A stretch of DNA of 18,235 nt from Candidatus Margulisiibacteriota bacterium (GTDB taxonomy: Bacteria; Margulisbacteria; WOR-1; JAKLHX01; JBAZKV01), in NCBI GenBank assembly GCA_041650635.1, contig JBAZKV010000029.1, positions 1-18,235 of the forward strand. The letters are read 5' to 3'. The notes below the pieces were generated by a model, which saw nothing but the letters and a program-made list of their open reading frames with translations, had not been told where the DNA came from and did not search any database. The position numbers were made by a program, and so were the translations under genes. Shown one piece after another: positions 6,282-13,800 of this stretch (position 1 is its first letter; every line of letters begins with the position of its first letter).

Positions 6282-7238
6282 TTACACCAGATCGGTGTCC
6301 CCTATCAGAGTGTGGTAAAAATCGACATATTTATCCTTGTCCTTGCTGTTGCGCAGGGCAATAGCTGCCCTTGGGTGCTGATTCAGAACGCCGGTTATCA
6401 TATAAGGGATAATGTACCCCCATTCCATTTTTTCCCGCAGGGGAAGGAATTCTTTCTCGATTATTTCAAGAATAGGATCGAGTTTGAACTTTGGGTTCTT
6501 GAGAAAAGTTAGCAGAAGTTCCAGGGTGCAGTTTCCAGGCCCCCTGCCGATGCCGAATATCGAGGCATCAAGCCAGTTGGCGCCTTTGCGTATGGCTTCT
6601 ATGGTGTTCGCGAACGCAAGCTGTCTGTTGTTATGCGTATGGATACCCACTTCTATTCCTTTGGGCTGAAGGTATTTTTTGTAAAGCTTAACAAGAAAAT
6701 GTATCTGCTCCGAATAAAGGGCTCCGTAGCTGTCCACCACATAGACCGCCTTGGCACGGCACTGCGCCAGCTGCTCAAGGGCTTCTTCTAGGTCCGGCTG
6801 CAGGGCCGTGGAAATAGCCATGACATTTATCGTAGTTTCATAGCCCTTGTCGGTAAAATGTTTGACATATTCAATTGCCTTGTCTACATCCTTCACATAA
6901 CAGGCCACCCTCATCAGGTCCACAACACTGTCTTTTTTTGCAGGTATCTGGTCAAGTTCTACACGTCCGATATCAACCATTGTGGCTATCTTAGCGCCAT
7001 TCTTTACCCCGTCGACCATTTGTTTTAGGAAGGTCTCGTCGCAGAACTTGCTGGGCCCGAATTTTTCGCAAGAATACATCTTTTTGCTAAGCCGGTATCC
7101 GAGCTCAACATAGTCCACTCCGGCCAACGACGCGGCCTTATAAACCGCCTTAACAAGCTTGTCCTCGAACTTGTGCTCGTTTATCAATCCGCCGTCGCGG
7201 ATAGTGCAGTCAACCACTTTGATCTCAGGTCTGTACAT
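6282..7238 (-). CDS. DRE-TIM metallolyase: 4-hydroxy-2-oxovalerate aldolase/HMGL-like
   Basis: This 318-aa TIM-barrel enzyme carries the family marks. DCTIRDGG (10-17) holds the metal-binding Asp10 and the R14-D15 pair. VYVVDSYGAL (165-174) is a core strand, and GIHTHNN (198-204) holds the two metal-binding His (200, 202). GIGRGPGN (229-236) closes the barrel. Members cleave or form carbon-carbon bonds next to a carboxyl using a divalent metal. The length and sequence suit the DmpG-like aldolase group rather than LeuA or HMG-CoA lyase. The usual DmpG partner, an acylating aldehyde dehydrogenase, is absent nearby and the DmpG communication domain seems reduced, so the substrate is open. Similar stand-alone aldolases occur in polysaccharide clusters. 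The ATG at 7238 has no Shine-Dalgarno but a TATAAT box 7 nt before it. It lies 35 nt behind the EFR1-type gene. Confidence 0.85.
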   Translation of the reverse strand: MYRPEIKVVDCTIRDGGLINEHKFEDKLVKAVYKAASLAGVDYVELGYRLSKKMYSCEKFGPSKFCDETFLKQMVDGVKNGAKIATMVDIGRVELDQIPAKKDSVVDLMRVACYVKDVDKAIEYVKHFTDKGYETTINVMAISTALQPDLEEALEQLAQCRAKAVYVVDSYGALYSEQIHFLVKLYKKYLQPKGIEVGIHTHNNRQLAFANTIEAIRKGANWLDASIFGIGRGPGNCTLELLLTFLKNPKFKLDPILEIIEKEFLPLREKMEWGYIIPYMITGVLNQHPRAAIALRNSKDKDKYVDFYHTLIGDTDLV

Positions 7239-7245
7239 ATTTTTA

Positions 7246-7251
7246 ATTATA
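7246..7251 (-). promoter_or_regulatory. -10 box of the aldolase gene, leaderless geometry
   Basis: TATAAT (minus strand) ends 7 nt before the ATG at 7238, inside the 35-nt gap after the EFR1-type gene. The preceding bases are GGT rather than TGn and no good -35 is visible, so it is weaker than the zeta promoter. The predicted transcript would start at or within 1-2 nt of the ATG. Confidence 0.45.
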
Positions 7252-7273
7252 ACCCAATCCAGGCAACAGATGC

Positions 7274-8053
7274 TTAATTGATAAAATCCGCCAATTTAAC
7301 ATCGGGGTGATGATATCTTTTGCGCTTTACGGTGGACTTGCCGCACTGAACAGCTTCTGCGGGGCACCACTGCAGGCACGCCAGGCAGTGCTGGCAGTTG
7401 TGAAGCCAGACCGGTTTATTGTTCTCCATCCTTATATTGGACACAGGACAGACCTTAGCACAGATCCCGCAGCCGTCGCATTTTTGGTCGGCATAGTACT
7501 GCGAGTCCGCCTTTGAGACCGTCTTGATGCCGAAGTTATAAAGCAGGCCCGAAAAAAGAGCGTTAACAAGAAGCGGGTTCTTATCAATGGGGCCGCTTTT
7601 TTTCAGTTTTATGAGCTCAACTATCCCTTTGACTTTTTCTTTCTCTTTTTTAAAATAAGCTTCCTGGGTTTTTTTTGGTTTTGCTCCATACATCGGGGTG
7701 TAATTGCCAGGCATGCGTATTGCGGCCCCCAGGTCCAGTTTTGTCCCCTGTCCCTTTAACTGGTCCGCAGCCTGCTGCAGCGTGTAGGCAGGAAAACCTC
7801 CATAGGTCGCTGCGGCAAAAATGTATTTGCCGGTAATGTTTTGGAATTTTTTCAGGAATTCCACGACTATGAGGGGAAGGCCCCACATATACACGGGAAA
7901 CACTATGCCGATAGCATCGGCGGACATATCAAGCTCATACTTCATTACTTTGTGGATGGGCACAACATGGGCCTCGTCAAGCCCCTTTGCAATATCCCTT
8001 GCCACAGATAAAGAATTTCCGGTAGAACTGAAGTAATAGATGTTGGTCTTCAT
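7274..8053 (-). CDS. EFR1-type flavodoxin-ferredoxin fusion protein
   Basis: This 259-aa electron-transfer protein has a flavodoxin-like N-domain and a C-terminal ferredoxin domain. IYYFSSTGNSLSVARDIAK (5-23) is the FMN phosphate loop, with GIVFPVYMWGLP (49-60) and AATYGGFPAY (81-90) as further flavin loops. Two 4Fe-4S motifs follow: C192-x2-C195-x2-C198-x3-C202-P and C220-x2-C223-x2-C226-x3-C230-P. The order matches the EFR1 family, whose exact partners are mostly unknown. It is likely cytoplasmic and carries low-potential electrons. Start: ATG at 8053 with AGGAG 5 nt before it. It lies 22 nt behind the Cache-domain gene, so the two are probably one transcript. That could link an extracytoplasmic sensor with a redox protein, but this is only context. 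Confidence 0.92.
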   Translation of the reverse strand: MKTNIYYFSSTGNSLSVARDIAKGLDEAHVVPIHKVMKYELDMSADAIGIVFPVYMWGLPLIVVEFLKKFQNITGKYIFAAATYGGFPAYTLQQAADQLKGQGTKLDLGAAIRMPGNYTPMYGAKPKKTQEAYFKKEKEKVKGIVELIKLKKSGPIDKNPLLVNALFSGLLYNFGIKTVSKADSQYYADQKCDGCGICAKVCPVSNIRMENNKPVWLHNCQHCLACLQWCPAEAVQCGKSTVKRKRYHHPDVKLADFIN

Positions 8054-8075
8054 TGTTTCTCCTTTTTTTGTGCGG

Positions 8076-8573
8076 TCACAGATAATATCCCGTTCCTATT
8101 ATCCAGTTGAACGGCTTGAACAAAATGGTGAAGGCTCTTTTTTTTGAGGGCGCCATCTGCCCCGGCTTTGGAAAATAGTAATCAGTATAACCGCCGCCGC
8201 TTTTAAGCCCCTGTTTTATCAGTTCCCTGATATAGTAGATCCCGTTTATGTTATAGTCTATCCTCATTTTCCCTTCCATGTTCCTGCGGTCAAGATGAAC
8301 TATGTTAAGCCCATCAACGGTATCTGCCCAAAAATACCCGCTTTTATCGCTTCCGTACCGGATGCCGCGCAGCCTGTCGGCCCCCAGTTTTTTTGCCTGC
8401 TCCAGGCCAAGCCCCTGCTTTTGATACTGTTCATAGATTTGCTGAAGCATCGCCGCGGCCTTAAGGGTTTCTTCCTTTATCACCCTGTCCTGCCCGGCAT
8501 TGCGCAGCGAATAAAAATAGAGCCCAAGCAGCATAAGCAAAAGCGCCGCAAAAAAAGGAAGAGCTTTCTTCAT
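8076..8573 (-). CDS. Membrane-anchored single Cache-domain protein
   Basis: This 165-aa protein starts with a short basic end (MKKA) and one hydrophobic segment (about 5-22, LPFFAALLLMLLGLYFYS), which is either a membrane anchor or an uncleaved signal. A single Cache (sCache_2-like) sensor domain follows: helix 30-70, then GSDKSGYFWADTVDGLNIVH (74-93), with the family mark G-Y-x-W-x-x-T-x-D, followed by KMRIDYNINGIYYIREL, GGGYTDYYFPKPG and PFNWIIGTGYYL at the end. Such domains bind small carboxylates or other ligands outside the cytoplasm in chemoreceptors and kinases. Here no HAMP, kinase, cyclase or methyl-accepting part follows, so it is a free-standing sensor-like or binding protein. Start ATG at 8573 with GGAGG 9 nt before it. 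It is the first gene of the Cache-EFR1 transcript. Confidence 0.87.
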   Translation of the reverse strand: MKKALPFFAALLLMLLGLYFYSLRNAGQDRVIKEETLKAAAMLQQIYEQYQKQGLGLEQAKKLGADRLRGIRYGSDKSGYFWADTVDGLNIVHLDRRNMEGKMRIDYNINGIYYIRELIKQGLKSGGGYTDYYFPKPGQMAPSKKRAFTILFKPFNWIIGTGYYL

Positions 8574-8593
8574 ATTAAGTTGCCTCCGGAAAT

Positions 8594-8602
8594 ATTATAA
8601 CA
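8594..8602 (-). promoter_or_regulatory. Extended -10 promoter for the Cache-EFR1 operon
   Basis: The minus strand reads TGTTATAAT, a perfect extended -10, 20 nt before the ATG. Transcription near 8587 leaves a short leader holding the GGAGG site at 8587-8583. No clear -35 was seen. Confidence 0.6.
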
Positions 8603-8625
8603 GGACAGGAGAATATGTATACATA

Positions 8626-8779
8626 AGAATATTCGACCCTGGCTCGACTCGGTCACTTCGTTGCTTTTCAATATTCTGTTATATCTATGCAGGCACTTGT
8701 CCTGAGCCCTTCGACAAGCTCAGGGCATGCGGGGGAGCGGCTTGTCCCGAGCGGAGTCGAGGGAAAGCGACCGAGTCGA
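8626..8779. repeat. Palindromic repeat cluster downstream of tRNA-Gln
   Basis: The 210-nt gap 8574-8783 holds several nested inverted repeats and no gene. agaatatt (8626-8633) pairs with aatattct (8670-8677). tcgactcggtc (8644-8654) pairs with gaccgagtcga (8769-8779). cctgagc (8701-8707) pairs with gctcagg (8718-8724). An imperfect palindrome TCCCGAGCG-G-AGTCGAGGGA spans 8745-8764. The last is shared with an in-frame element inside nadB. The cluster looks like a nest of dispersed repeats rather than a terminator, since no U-run is present. Confidence 0.7.
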
Positions 8780-8783
8780 AGGA

Positions 8784-8854
8784 CTGGGGGACCTGGATTT
8801 GAACCAGGATACACAGCTTCAGAGACTGTAGTCCTACCGTTAGACGATCCCCCA
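8784..8854 (-). tRNA. tRNA-Gln (anticodon CUG)
   Basis: The minus strand folds as a full 71-nt cloverleaf. Acceptor arms are TGGGGGA and TCCCCCA with discriminator G, and the D arm is GUC...GAC. The anticodon arm ACAGU-CUCUGAA-GCUGU gives anticodon CUG, followed by a 4-nt variable loop. The T arm is CCTGG-TTCAAAT-CCAGG. The weak U-A first pair and the anticodon identify glutamine. The 3' CCA is not encoded, so it must be added after transcription. The gene sits between heptamer arrays on its 5' side and the palindromic repeat cluster on its 3' side. Confidence 0.95.
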
Positions 8855-8867
8855 ACAAGCTAAATTT

Positions 8868-8895
8868 CCAATGTCCAATTGCCAATTTCCAATTT
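8868..8895. repeat. Heptamer array, four CCAAT-type units
   Basis: Four 7-nt units in perfect register: ccaatgt, ccaattg, ccaattt, ccaattt. It begins 14 nt upstream of the tRNA 5' end and is in inverted orientation to the next array, so the two can fold on each other. It resembles short tandemly repeated (STRR-type) heptamers known from cyanobacteria. Confidence 0.8.
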
Positions 8896-8907
8896 GCAGA
8901 CCCTTTT

Positions 8908-8935
8908 CATTGGTCATTGGATATTGGAAATTGGT
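8908..8935. repeat. Heptamer array, four ATTGG-type units
   Basis: Four 7-nt units in register: cattggt, cattgga, tattgga, aattggt. This is the inverted partner of the array at 8868-8895, with a 12-nt spacer between them. It is in the same orientation as the array at 9198-9225. Confidence 0.8.
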
Positions 8936-8945
8936 CATTTTCCTG

Positions 8946-9179
8946 CTACTGCGGCGGCAGCCACCATTGCGGAGAAAATATCAAGATCCAAATTCCAAAT
9001 ACCAAAATAAAAGCCGCGACAAGGATGAATACCCAAAGACTTCCTTCTACCTTCTTCCCTTTTCCCTTGTATATCCATGCGAACAATAGAGAAAGGATGC
9101 CAAGGAGTATGAGGGCCCAGCCCTTGAATACCGGCCTCTGGCTCATAAATGTTATCAGTTTTATTCCAAATTCTACCAT
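8946..9179 (-). CDS. Small two-helix membrane protein
   Basis: This 77-aa protein from ATG at 9179 has two hydrophobic helices (about 19-37, FKGWALILLGILSLLFAWI, and 47-69) joined by a basic loop GKGKKVEG, and ends PQWWLPPQ. The topology suggests both ends on the same side of the inner membrane, with the loop in the cytoplasm. I know no specific family. The start at 9179 follows a purine-rich Shine-Dalgarno-like stretch (GAGGAAAGGGAAG). An ATG at 9200 is in frame but overlaps the heptamer array and has no ribosome site, so it is less likely. The gene is bracketed by heptamer arrays and diverges from nadB, leaving 77 nt between the starts. Confidence 0.65.
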   Translation of the reverse strand: MVEFGIKLITFMSQRPVFKGWALILLGILSLLFAWIYKGKGKKVEGSLWVFILVAAFILVFGIWILIFSPQWWLPPQ

Positions 9180-9197
9180 TTCTTCCCTTTCCTCTCC

Positions 9198-9225
9198 CAT
9201 TGGACATTGGTCATTGGAAATTGGA
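9198..9225. repeat. Heptamer array upstream of nadB
   Basis: Four 7-nt units in register: cattgga, cattggt, cattgga, aattgga, followed by a partial unit. It lies directly before the nadB promoter and between the two divergent genes. Orientation is the same as at 8908-8935. Confidence 0.8.
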
Positions 9226-9237
9226 CATTTCCCTATA

Positions 9238-9246
9238 TGTTATAAT
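9238..9246 (+). promoter_or_regulatory. Extended -10 promoter of nadB, near-leaderless
   Basis: TGTTATAAT is a perfect extended -10 ending 10 nt before the ATG at 9257. Transcription is predicted near 9253, giving about a 4-nt leader. The heptamer array ends 12 nt before this box and occupies the -35 region. No classical -35 was found at 16-18 nt. Confidence 0.6.
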
Positions 9247-9256
9247 ACCTCTAATT

Positions 9257-10822
9257 ATGGAAATTTTCAAATCCGATTTTCTTGTGGTCGGAGGGGGAAT
9301 TTCCGGACTGCGCGCCGCGCTTACCGCCGCAAATCACGGACATGTAATACTGCTCACCAAGGGAAAGACCGAAGAAACAGCCACAGAAAAAGCGCAGGGC
9401 GGCATCGCCGCTGTTCTTGACAAAAAGAACGACTCCACCGTTTTTCACTACGAGGATACCATCAACGCCGGGGCCGGCCTCTGCGATCCCGAAGCAGTGA
9501 GATTTCTTGTTGAGGAAGGAAGCGAAAGGGTAAAAGAGCTCATCGAGATGGGGGCCAATTTTGACAGGACCGCCGCTGGGTTTGAACTAAATATAGAGGG
9601 CGCCCACAGAAAAAGAAGGATACTCCATGCCGGGGACTTTACCGGGCAGGAAATAGCCCGCACCCTTGCGGCAAAGGTGATCAGGCATCCCAACATAGAG
9701 ATAAAGAATTTTGTTTTCGGAAAAGACCTGATAATGGAAGGCGGCAGGTGCGCCGGCATAACCGCCTATGACGAAAAAGCAAAAAAGCAGGCGGCCTTTT
9801 TGTCGGCGGCAACCATCCTGTCCACGGGAGGCGTCTGCCAGGTTTATCTTTATACTACAAACCCGGAGTTCGCCACCGGGGATGGTATAGCAATGGCATA
9901 TCGCGCCGGGGCCAAAGTTACCGACATGGAATTTGTGCAGTTCCACCCCACCGCTCTGGTGCAGTTCAAGGGCCTGGGGGAAGAAGTGGCGTTCCCTCAA
10001 TTCCTTATTTCCGAAGCCGTTAGGGGCGAAGGCGCGGTCCTTCTTAACAAACACGGCAAGAGGTTCATGGACAGATACCACAAAAAGGCCGAGCTGGCGC
10101 CGAGGGATATCGTTTCGCGCGCCATCTTTGAAGAAATGAAGAACACCGAAAGCGACCATGTACACCTGAACCTGTCAGGAATAGAGCCCGAAAAAGTCAG
10201 GAAAAGGTTCCCTACTATATATAGGACCTGCAAAGAGGCCGGGCTCGACCTTACCTGCGACAACATTCCGGTGGCTCCTGCTGCGCATTATTTTATGGGC
10301 GGGATAAAGACCGACCTTAACGCAGCAACCAATATTCCCGGGCTATGGGCAGCCGGAGAAGTCGCCTCTACCGGTGTTCACGGAGCCAACCGTCTTGCCA
10401 GCAACTCTCTGCTTGAGGGGGTCGTGTTCGGCTGCCGCGCCGCAGTTGATGCCGCTAAATTTGTTAAGACCGGACCAGGTTTATCTAGAGACCTTACCCC
10501 GAGCGATCCCGAGCGAGTTACAGCGAGTCGAGGGAGAGTCGAGGGGCACAAACACTTCATAAAAAAACTGATGTGGGACCAGGTGGGAATAATAAGGAGC
10601 GTAAAAGGACTGGAAAAAGCTAAAAAAGAGCTTGAGGTGCTGATAAGAACGCTGGGAAACAGCGCCTCCTCGATGGATGAAAGCGAACTGCACAACATGG
10701 CGCTTGTTGGAAGTCTTATCACACGGGCAGCCTTAGAAAGAAAAGAATCGCGCGGGGCCCATTTTAGGACCGACTATCCATCCAAAGACGACAACTGCTG
10801 GTCAAGGCACATCACCTTTTAA
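9257..10822 (+). CDS. nadB: L-aspartate oxidase (NAD biosynthesis)
   Basis: This 521-aa flavoenzyme oxidises L-aspartate to iminoaspartate, the first step of de novo NAD synthesis, and passes it to NadA. The FAD-binding N-terminus SDFLVVGGGISGLRAALTAA (6-25) holds the GxGxxG-type dinucleotide fold. TEKAQGGIAAVL (44-55) and DFTGQEI (127-133) follow. VQFHPTAL (227-234), APRDIVSRAI (281-290) and AAHYFMGGI (342-350) carry the substrate and catalytic residues of the succinate dehydrogenase/fumarate reductase flavoprotein family. GLWAAGEVASTGVHGANRLASNSLLEGVVFG (362-392) closes the flavin site. The C-terminal helical domain ends in the usual H-F-R-x-D-Y-P. Residues about 408-430 (GLSRDLTPSDPERVTASRGRVEG) are an in-frame palindromic repeat in the linker before that domain. 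Start at 9257 is chosen because the longer frame reads through the heptamer repeats. The stop overlaps the giant gene by 11 bp. nadA and nadC are not nearby. Confidence 0.95.
   Translation: MEIFKSDFLVVGGGISGLRAALTAANHGHVILLTKGKTEETATEKAQGGIAAVLDKKNDSTVFHYEDTINAGAGLCDPEAVRFLVEEGSERVKELIEMGANFDRTAAGFELNIEGAHRKRRILHAGDFTGQEIARTLAAKVIRHPNIEIKNFVFGKDLIMEGGRCAGITAYDEKAKKQAAFLSAATILSTGGVCQVYLYTTNPEFATGDGIAMAYRAGAKVTDMEFVQFHPTALVQFKGLGEEVAFPQFLISEAVRGEGAVLLNKHGKRFMDRYHKKAELAPRDIVSRAIFEEMKNTESDHVHLNLSGIEPEKVRKRFPTIYRTCKEAGLDLTCDNIPVAPAAHYFMGGIKTDLNAATNIPGLWAAGEVASTGVHGANRLASNSLLEGVVFGCRAAVDAAKFVKTGPGLSRDLTPSDPERVTASRGRVEGHKHFIKKLMWDQVGIIRSVKGLEKAKKELEVLIRTLGNSASSMDESELHNMALVGSLITRAALERKESRGAHFRTDYPSKDDNCWSRHITF
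10497..10546. repeat. Palindromic repeat element inserted in frame within nadB
   Basis: A 50-bp imperfect palindrome: CCCC (10497-10500) pairs with GGGG (10543-10546) and TCCC (10507-10510) with GGGA (10532-10535). The flanks TCCCGAGCG and AGTCGAGGGA are identical to the ends of the intergenic element at 8745-8764. Only the middle differs. Confidence 0.75.
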
Positions 10823-13800
10823 ATTTGGTCCAGGCAAAGCCTCCCGCGCCCAAAAGCCCCAGCACAGCTATCCCCATTAGAGCATAAGCCCCTCTGCGGG
10901 GGACGGAGGAGGTCCTGAGTATCACTATTTTGCTCTTTCCAAGCACGCTGCCTGTGCTCTTTTCCACCACTCTCAGAAGATAGACATCGTTTGGAAGTGC
11001 TCTTCCCCCCATATCCCTGCCGTCCCAGACAATCTCGTTGTAACCGGCAGTGCCGCCTGAGCCTCCGGCAGGGTACTCCTGCTTCCAGATAAGTCTTCCG
11101 CTGGTATCAAAGAGGTAGAGCACCATATCCGCGTCCGTATGCAGATTGTAAGCTATCCTTACAGGCCCCGAAGCTGTGTCCGCGGGATTTGGATATGCCA
11201 GGACCGGACCGGATATCCCGGGAGTGCTCTTGACATTGACGGGATCCCTTTCCTCATAAAAGATCGTGCCTTTGCCGTCGTAGACCCTGAATTCCATCTT
11301 GTGGCCGCCTTCCAATATGGCGGTTTTGGGAGTATAGAAAAAGCTTACCGAACGGCCCGATCCTTCGGTATAATCATAGGCCCCCCTGTCACCGTCTGAA
11401 ACGGCGGTCCCGTCTATGTCTATCCTGAAGGTAGAAAGGATAATGTCCTCGTCCGATTCCGCCCTTATCTCAAGTTTTGGCCTGCTGTGTATTATGTCGC
11501 CGTTGATAAGCGTGTTCCTGTCCGCCTTGACCAGGGCAAAAGAAGCAGTTGGAGCCGTGGCGCCTTCGGCAAGCCTTATACTGGAAGTTTCTGTGAGGTC
11601 CTTGTTACGGGCCTTTATCCAGAAAGTGTGGTTAGTGAGCGGCTGAAGCCCGGTACTGGTCCAGCTAAGGTCTGTTATCCAGCCGGAATTAGTGCCTGCC
11701 GTAATATTCTGACAGAAATACTCTGTCCCCGCGGGATTGGAATTGGCCAGCCAGATAACCCTCATAACGCTGCTTGTAATATCGGATATCGCCTCAAAGG
11801 TCGGCGCATTTGCCAGTGTATACTTGGGGTCGGCAACCGTGTAATCGCTAAATCCTCCCGTATCAAGGGCTCTTACCCTGAACCAGTATCTTGTGTTAGG
11901 CAAAAGGCCGCCGGTCCCCTCCCCGGTATAGTATCTGGCGCTTTTATCGGCAGAGCCTATTTCGGTATAGGTGGCGCCGTCGAGGCTCTTTTCTATATAG
12001 AAACCTGACAGGGTTGATTTGCTGTAGGTCCAGTTGACCCTTGCAGATGTCGCGGTCAAATTGGACAGGTAGCAGCTGGTCGGAGCGTACATATTAAGTG
12101 AGACGAATGTGCCTATGCTTGACGGCTCCCCTTCCGATGTTCCGGCAAGGCCTTTTATCCTCCAGTAGTACCTGGTGGTCGGTTCAAGCCCTGCTATAAC
12201 AGCCGAGGTTTCGGTGGTTACAGAGCTTCCCTCATTAGTTCCGAGCCAATCCCTGCCCCAGGTTATGAGGTACCCGGTTGCCCCGTCGGCGGCTTCCCAG
12301 GTCACGCTCTCTGATGTCCCGGTCATTCCGGCAGCGGTAAGCCCGCTTACCTTGGCAGGAGGCGTCCAGACCTCCGAAGACGGGCTGAGCGCCGTGACCA
12401 GGCCGTCCGCATTCCTTGACTTTACCTTGACGGGATACAGAGTAACTCCCGGAGCCCTCTTGTAGGCCCATCCCGTCCTTGCGCTTGACCAGTATTCTGA
12501 GGTTGATACGGTACCGTCGCTCTGTAACCAGTTGATGCCATCATCTATGGTCACGGCATATTCGGTACCTTCGGGATTGCTGCCCGATTCTACCGTAACA
12601 ACAATGTAGTTGGAATAAGCAAAGCTCCAGCCTCCCCACACCTGCGGCGCAGGAGGGACCTCAGCCAGCGTTCTGTAAGGATCGGATTCAAAAGTGCCTC
12701 TTACCACAGCATTGCCGTTCCTGGTCGTGATGCTGAAAGAATACTGTGTGTTCGGCAAAAGTCCCGCGCTGGACCAGCCGACATTGGTCTGCAGCCACGA
12801 AGAAGTGTTGCCTGTTGTCAGATTGGCAAAGAGTATCCCCGAATCGCCTTCCGAGACATTGGTCACCTCGTTTGAAGCTTTAAGGCTTATGTAGTCCGAC
12901 CCGACATCCAGCCAGACCACACCGGACGGGGCTTCTATAGAAGTGTAGCCGGTCAGGGCTTCCGAAGTCGTGGCTCCTATGGCATTGAAGGCCTGGACTT
13001 TTCTGATATAAGCCTCGTTTGTAGAAAGAAAAAGTTCGCTTGCAGAAGTTTCTCCCGTGCCCGCAGACGCTTTGACCAGATCGTTCTCGTCGAGTATCCT
13101 AAACCCGTCCTCATTGGCGGATGTGTCCGACCAGCTGTAAGCAAGGCTGTTTTCCGATGTCGCCATAATAGCAAAGCTTTCGGGTGTTGATGGAGGCCCT
13201 AGCAGGGTCGTGAAATTGGAAATAGACGAAGGTTCTCCTGTCCCGTTGGCAGAGGAGACGGCTTTTACGGACCAATAATATGCGGTGGCCGGCTGAAGGG
13301 ATGTCTTGTCCAATGCCGCTTCTGTTGTTGAAAAAACACCCAGGTCTGTTCCCGAGCCATCTGTCCCGATACTGACCTCATAAACATCCGCACCGGCAGC
13401 TGTGTCCCAGGCCAGCAAGGCTTCAAAAGTCAAAACCTGGGTCTCAGTAAGCCCGGTCACTTTGGCAGGCGGAGTAGTCGCGTCCAAAGATGCCGAGAGA
13501 GCTGTTTCTATATCTTCCCCGTTCTTTGCCTTGACCTTGAAGCTGTAAGAAGTGTTTGGCAGGCGGTCCCTGTACCTCCATCCCGAAGCCGACGCGCCCC
13601 AGTAAATCGTTGCCGCTGCGGTACCGTCTTCCTGAAGCCAGTTGGTCCCATCGTCGGTAGTTACGGCATAATATGTGGCTTCGGGATTGCCGTTTGCATT
13701 TATGCTTATGGTGCAATTGCTTGCATAAACAGCATCCCAACTGCCGGAGGCCGTCGATATCTCCGGGCTTGCCGCCAGAGTATACCTAGCTTCCGGGGTC

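Noticed and set aside
8868..9225. CRISPR-like array
   Set aside because: The units are 7 bp, have no unique spacers and no cas genes are present; they are short tandem heptamers.
9149..9256. Longer nadB start at 9149
   Set aside because: The added 36 residues are encoded by the heptamer array and promoter, while NadB family alignment begins at M-E-I-F-K-S-D-F-L-V-V-G-G-G at 9257.
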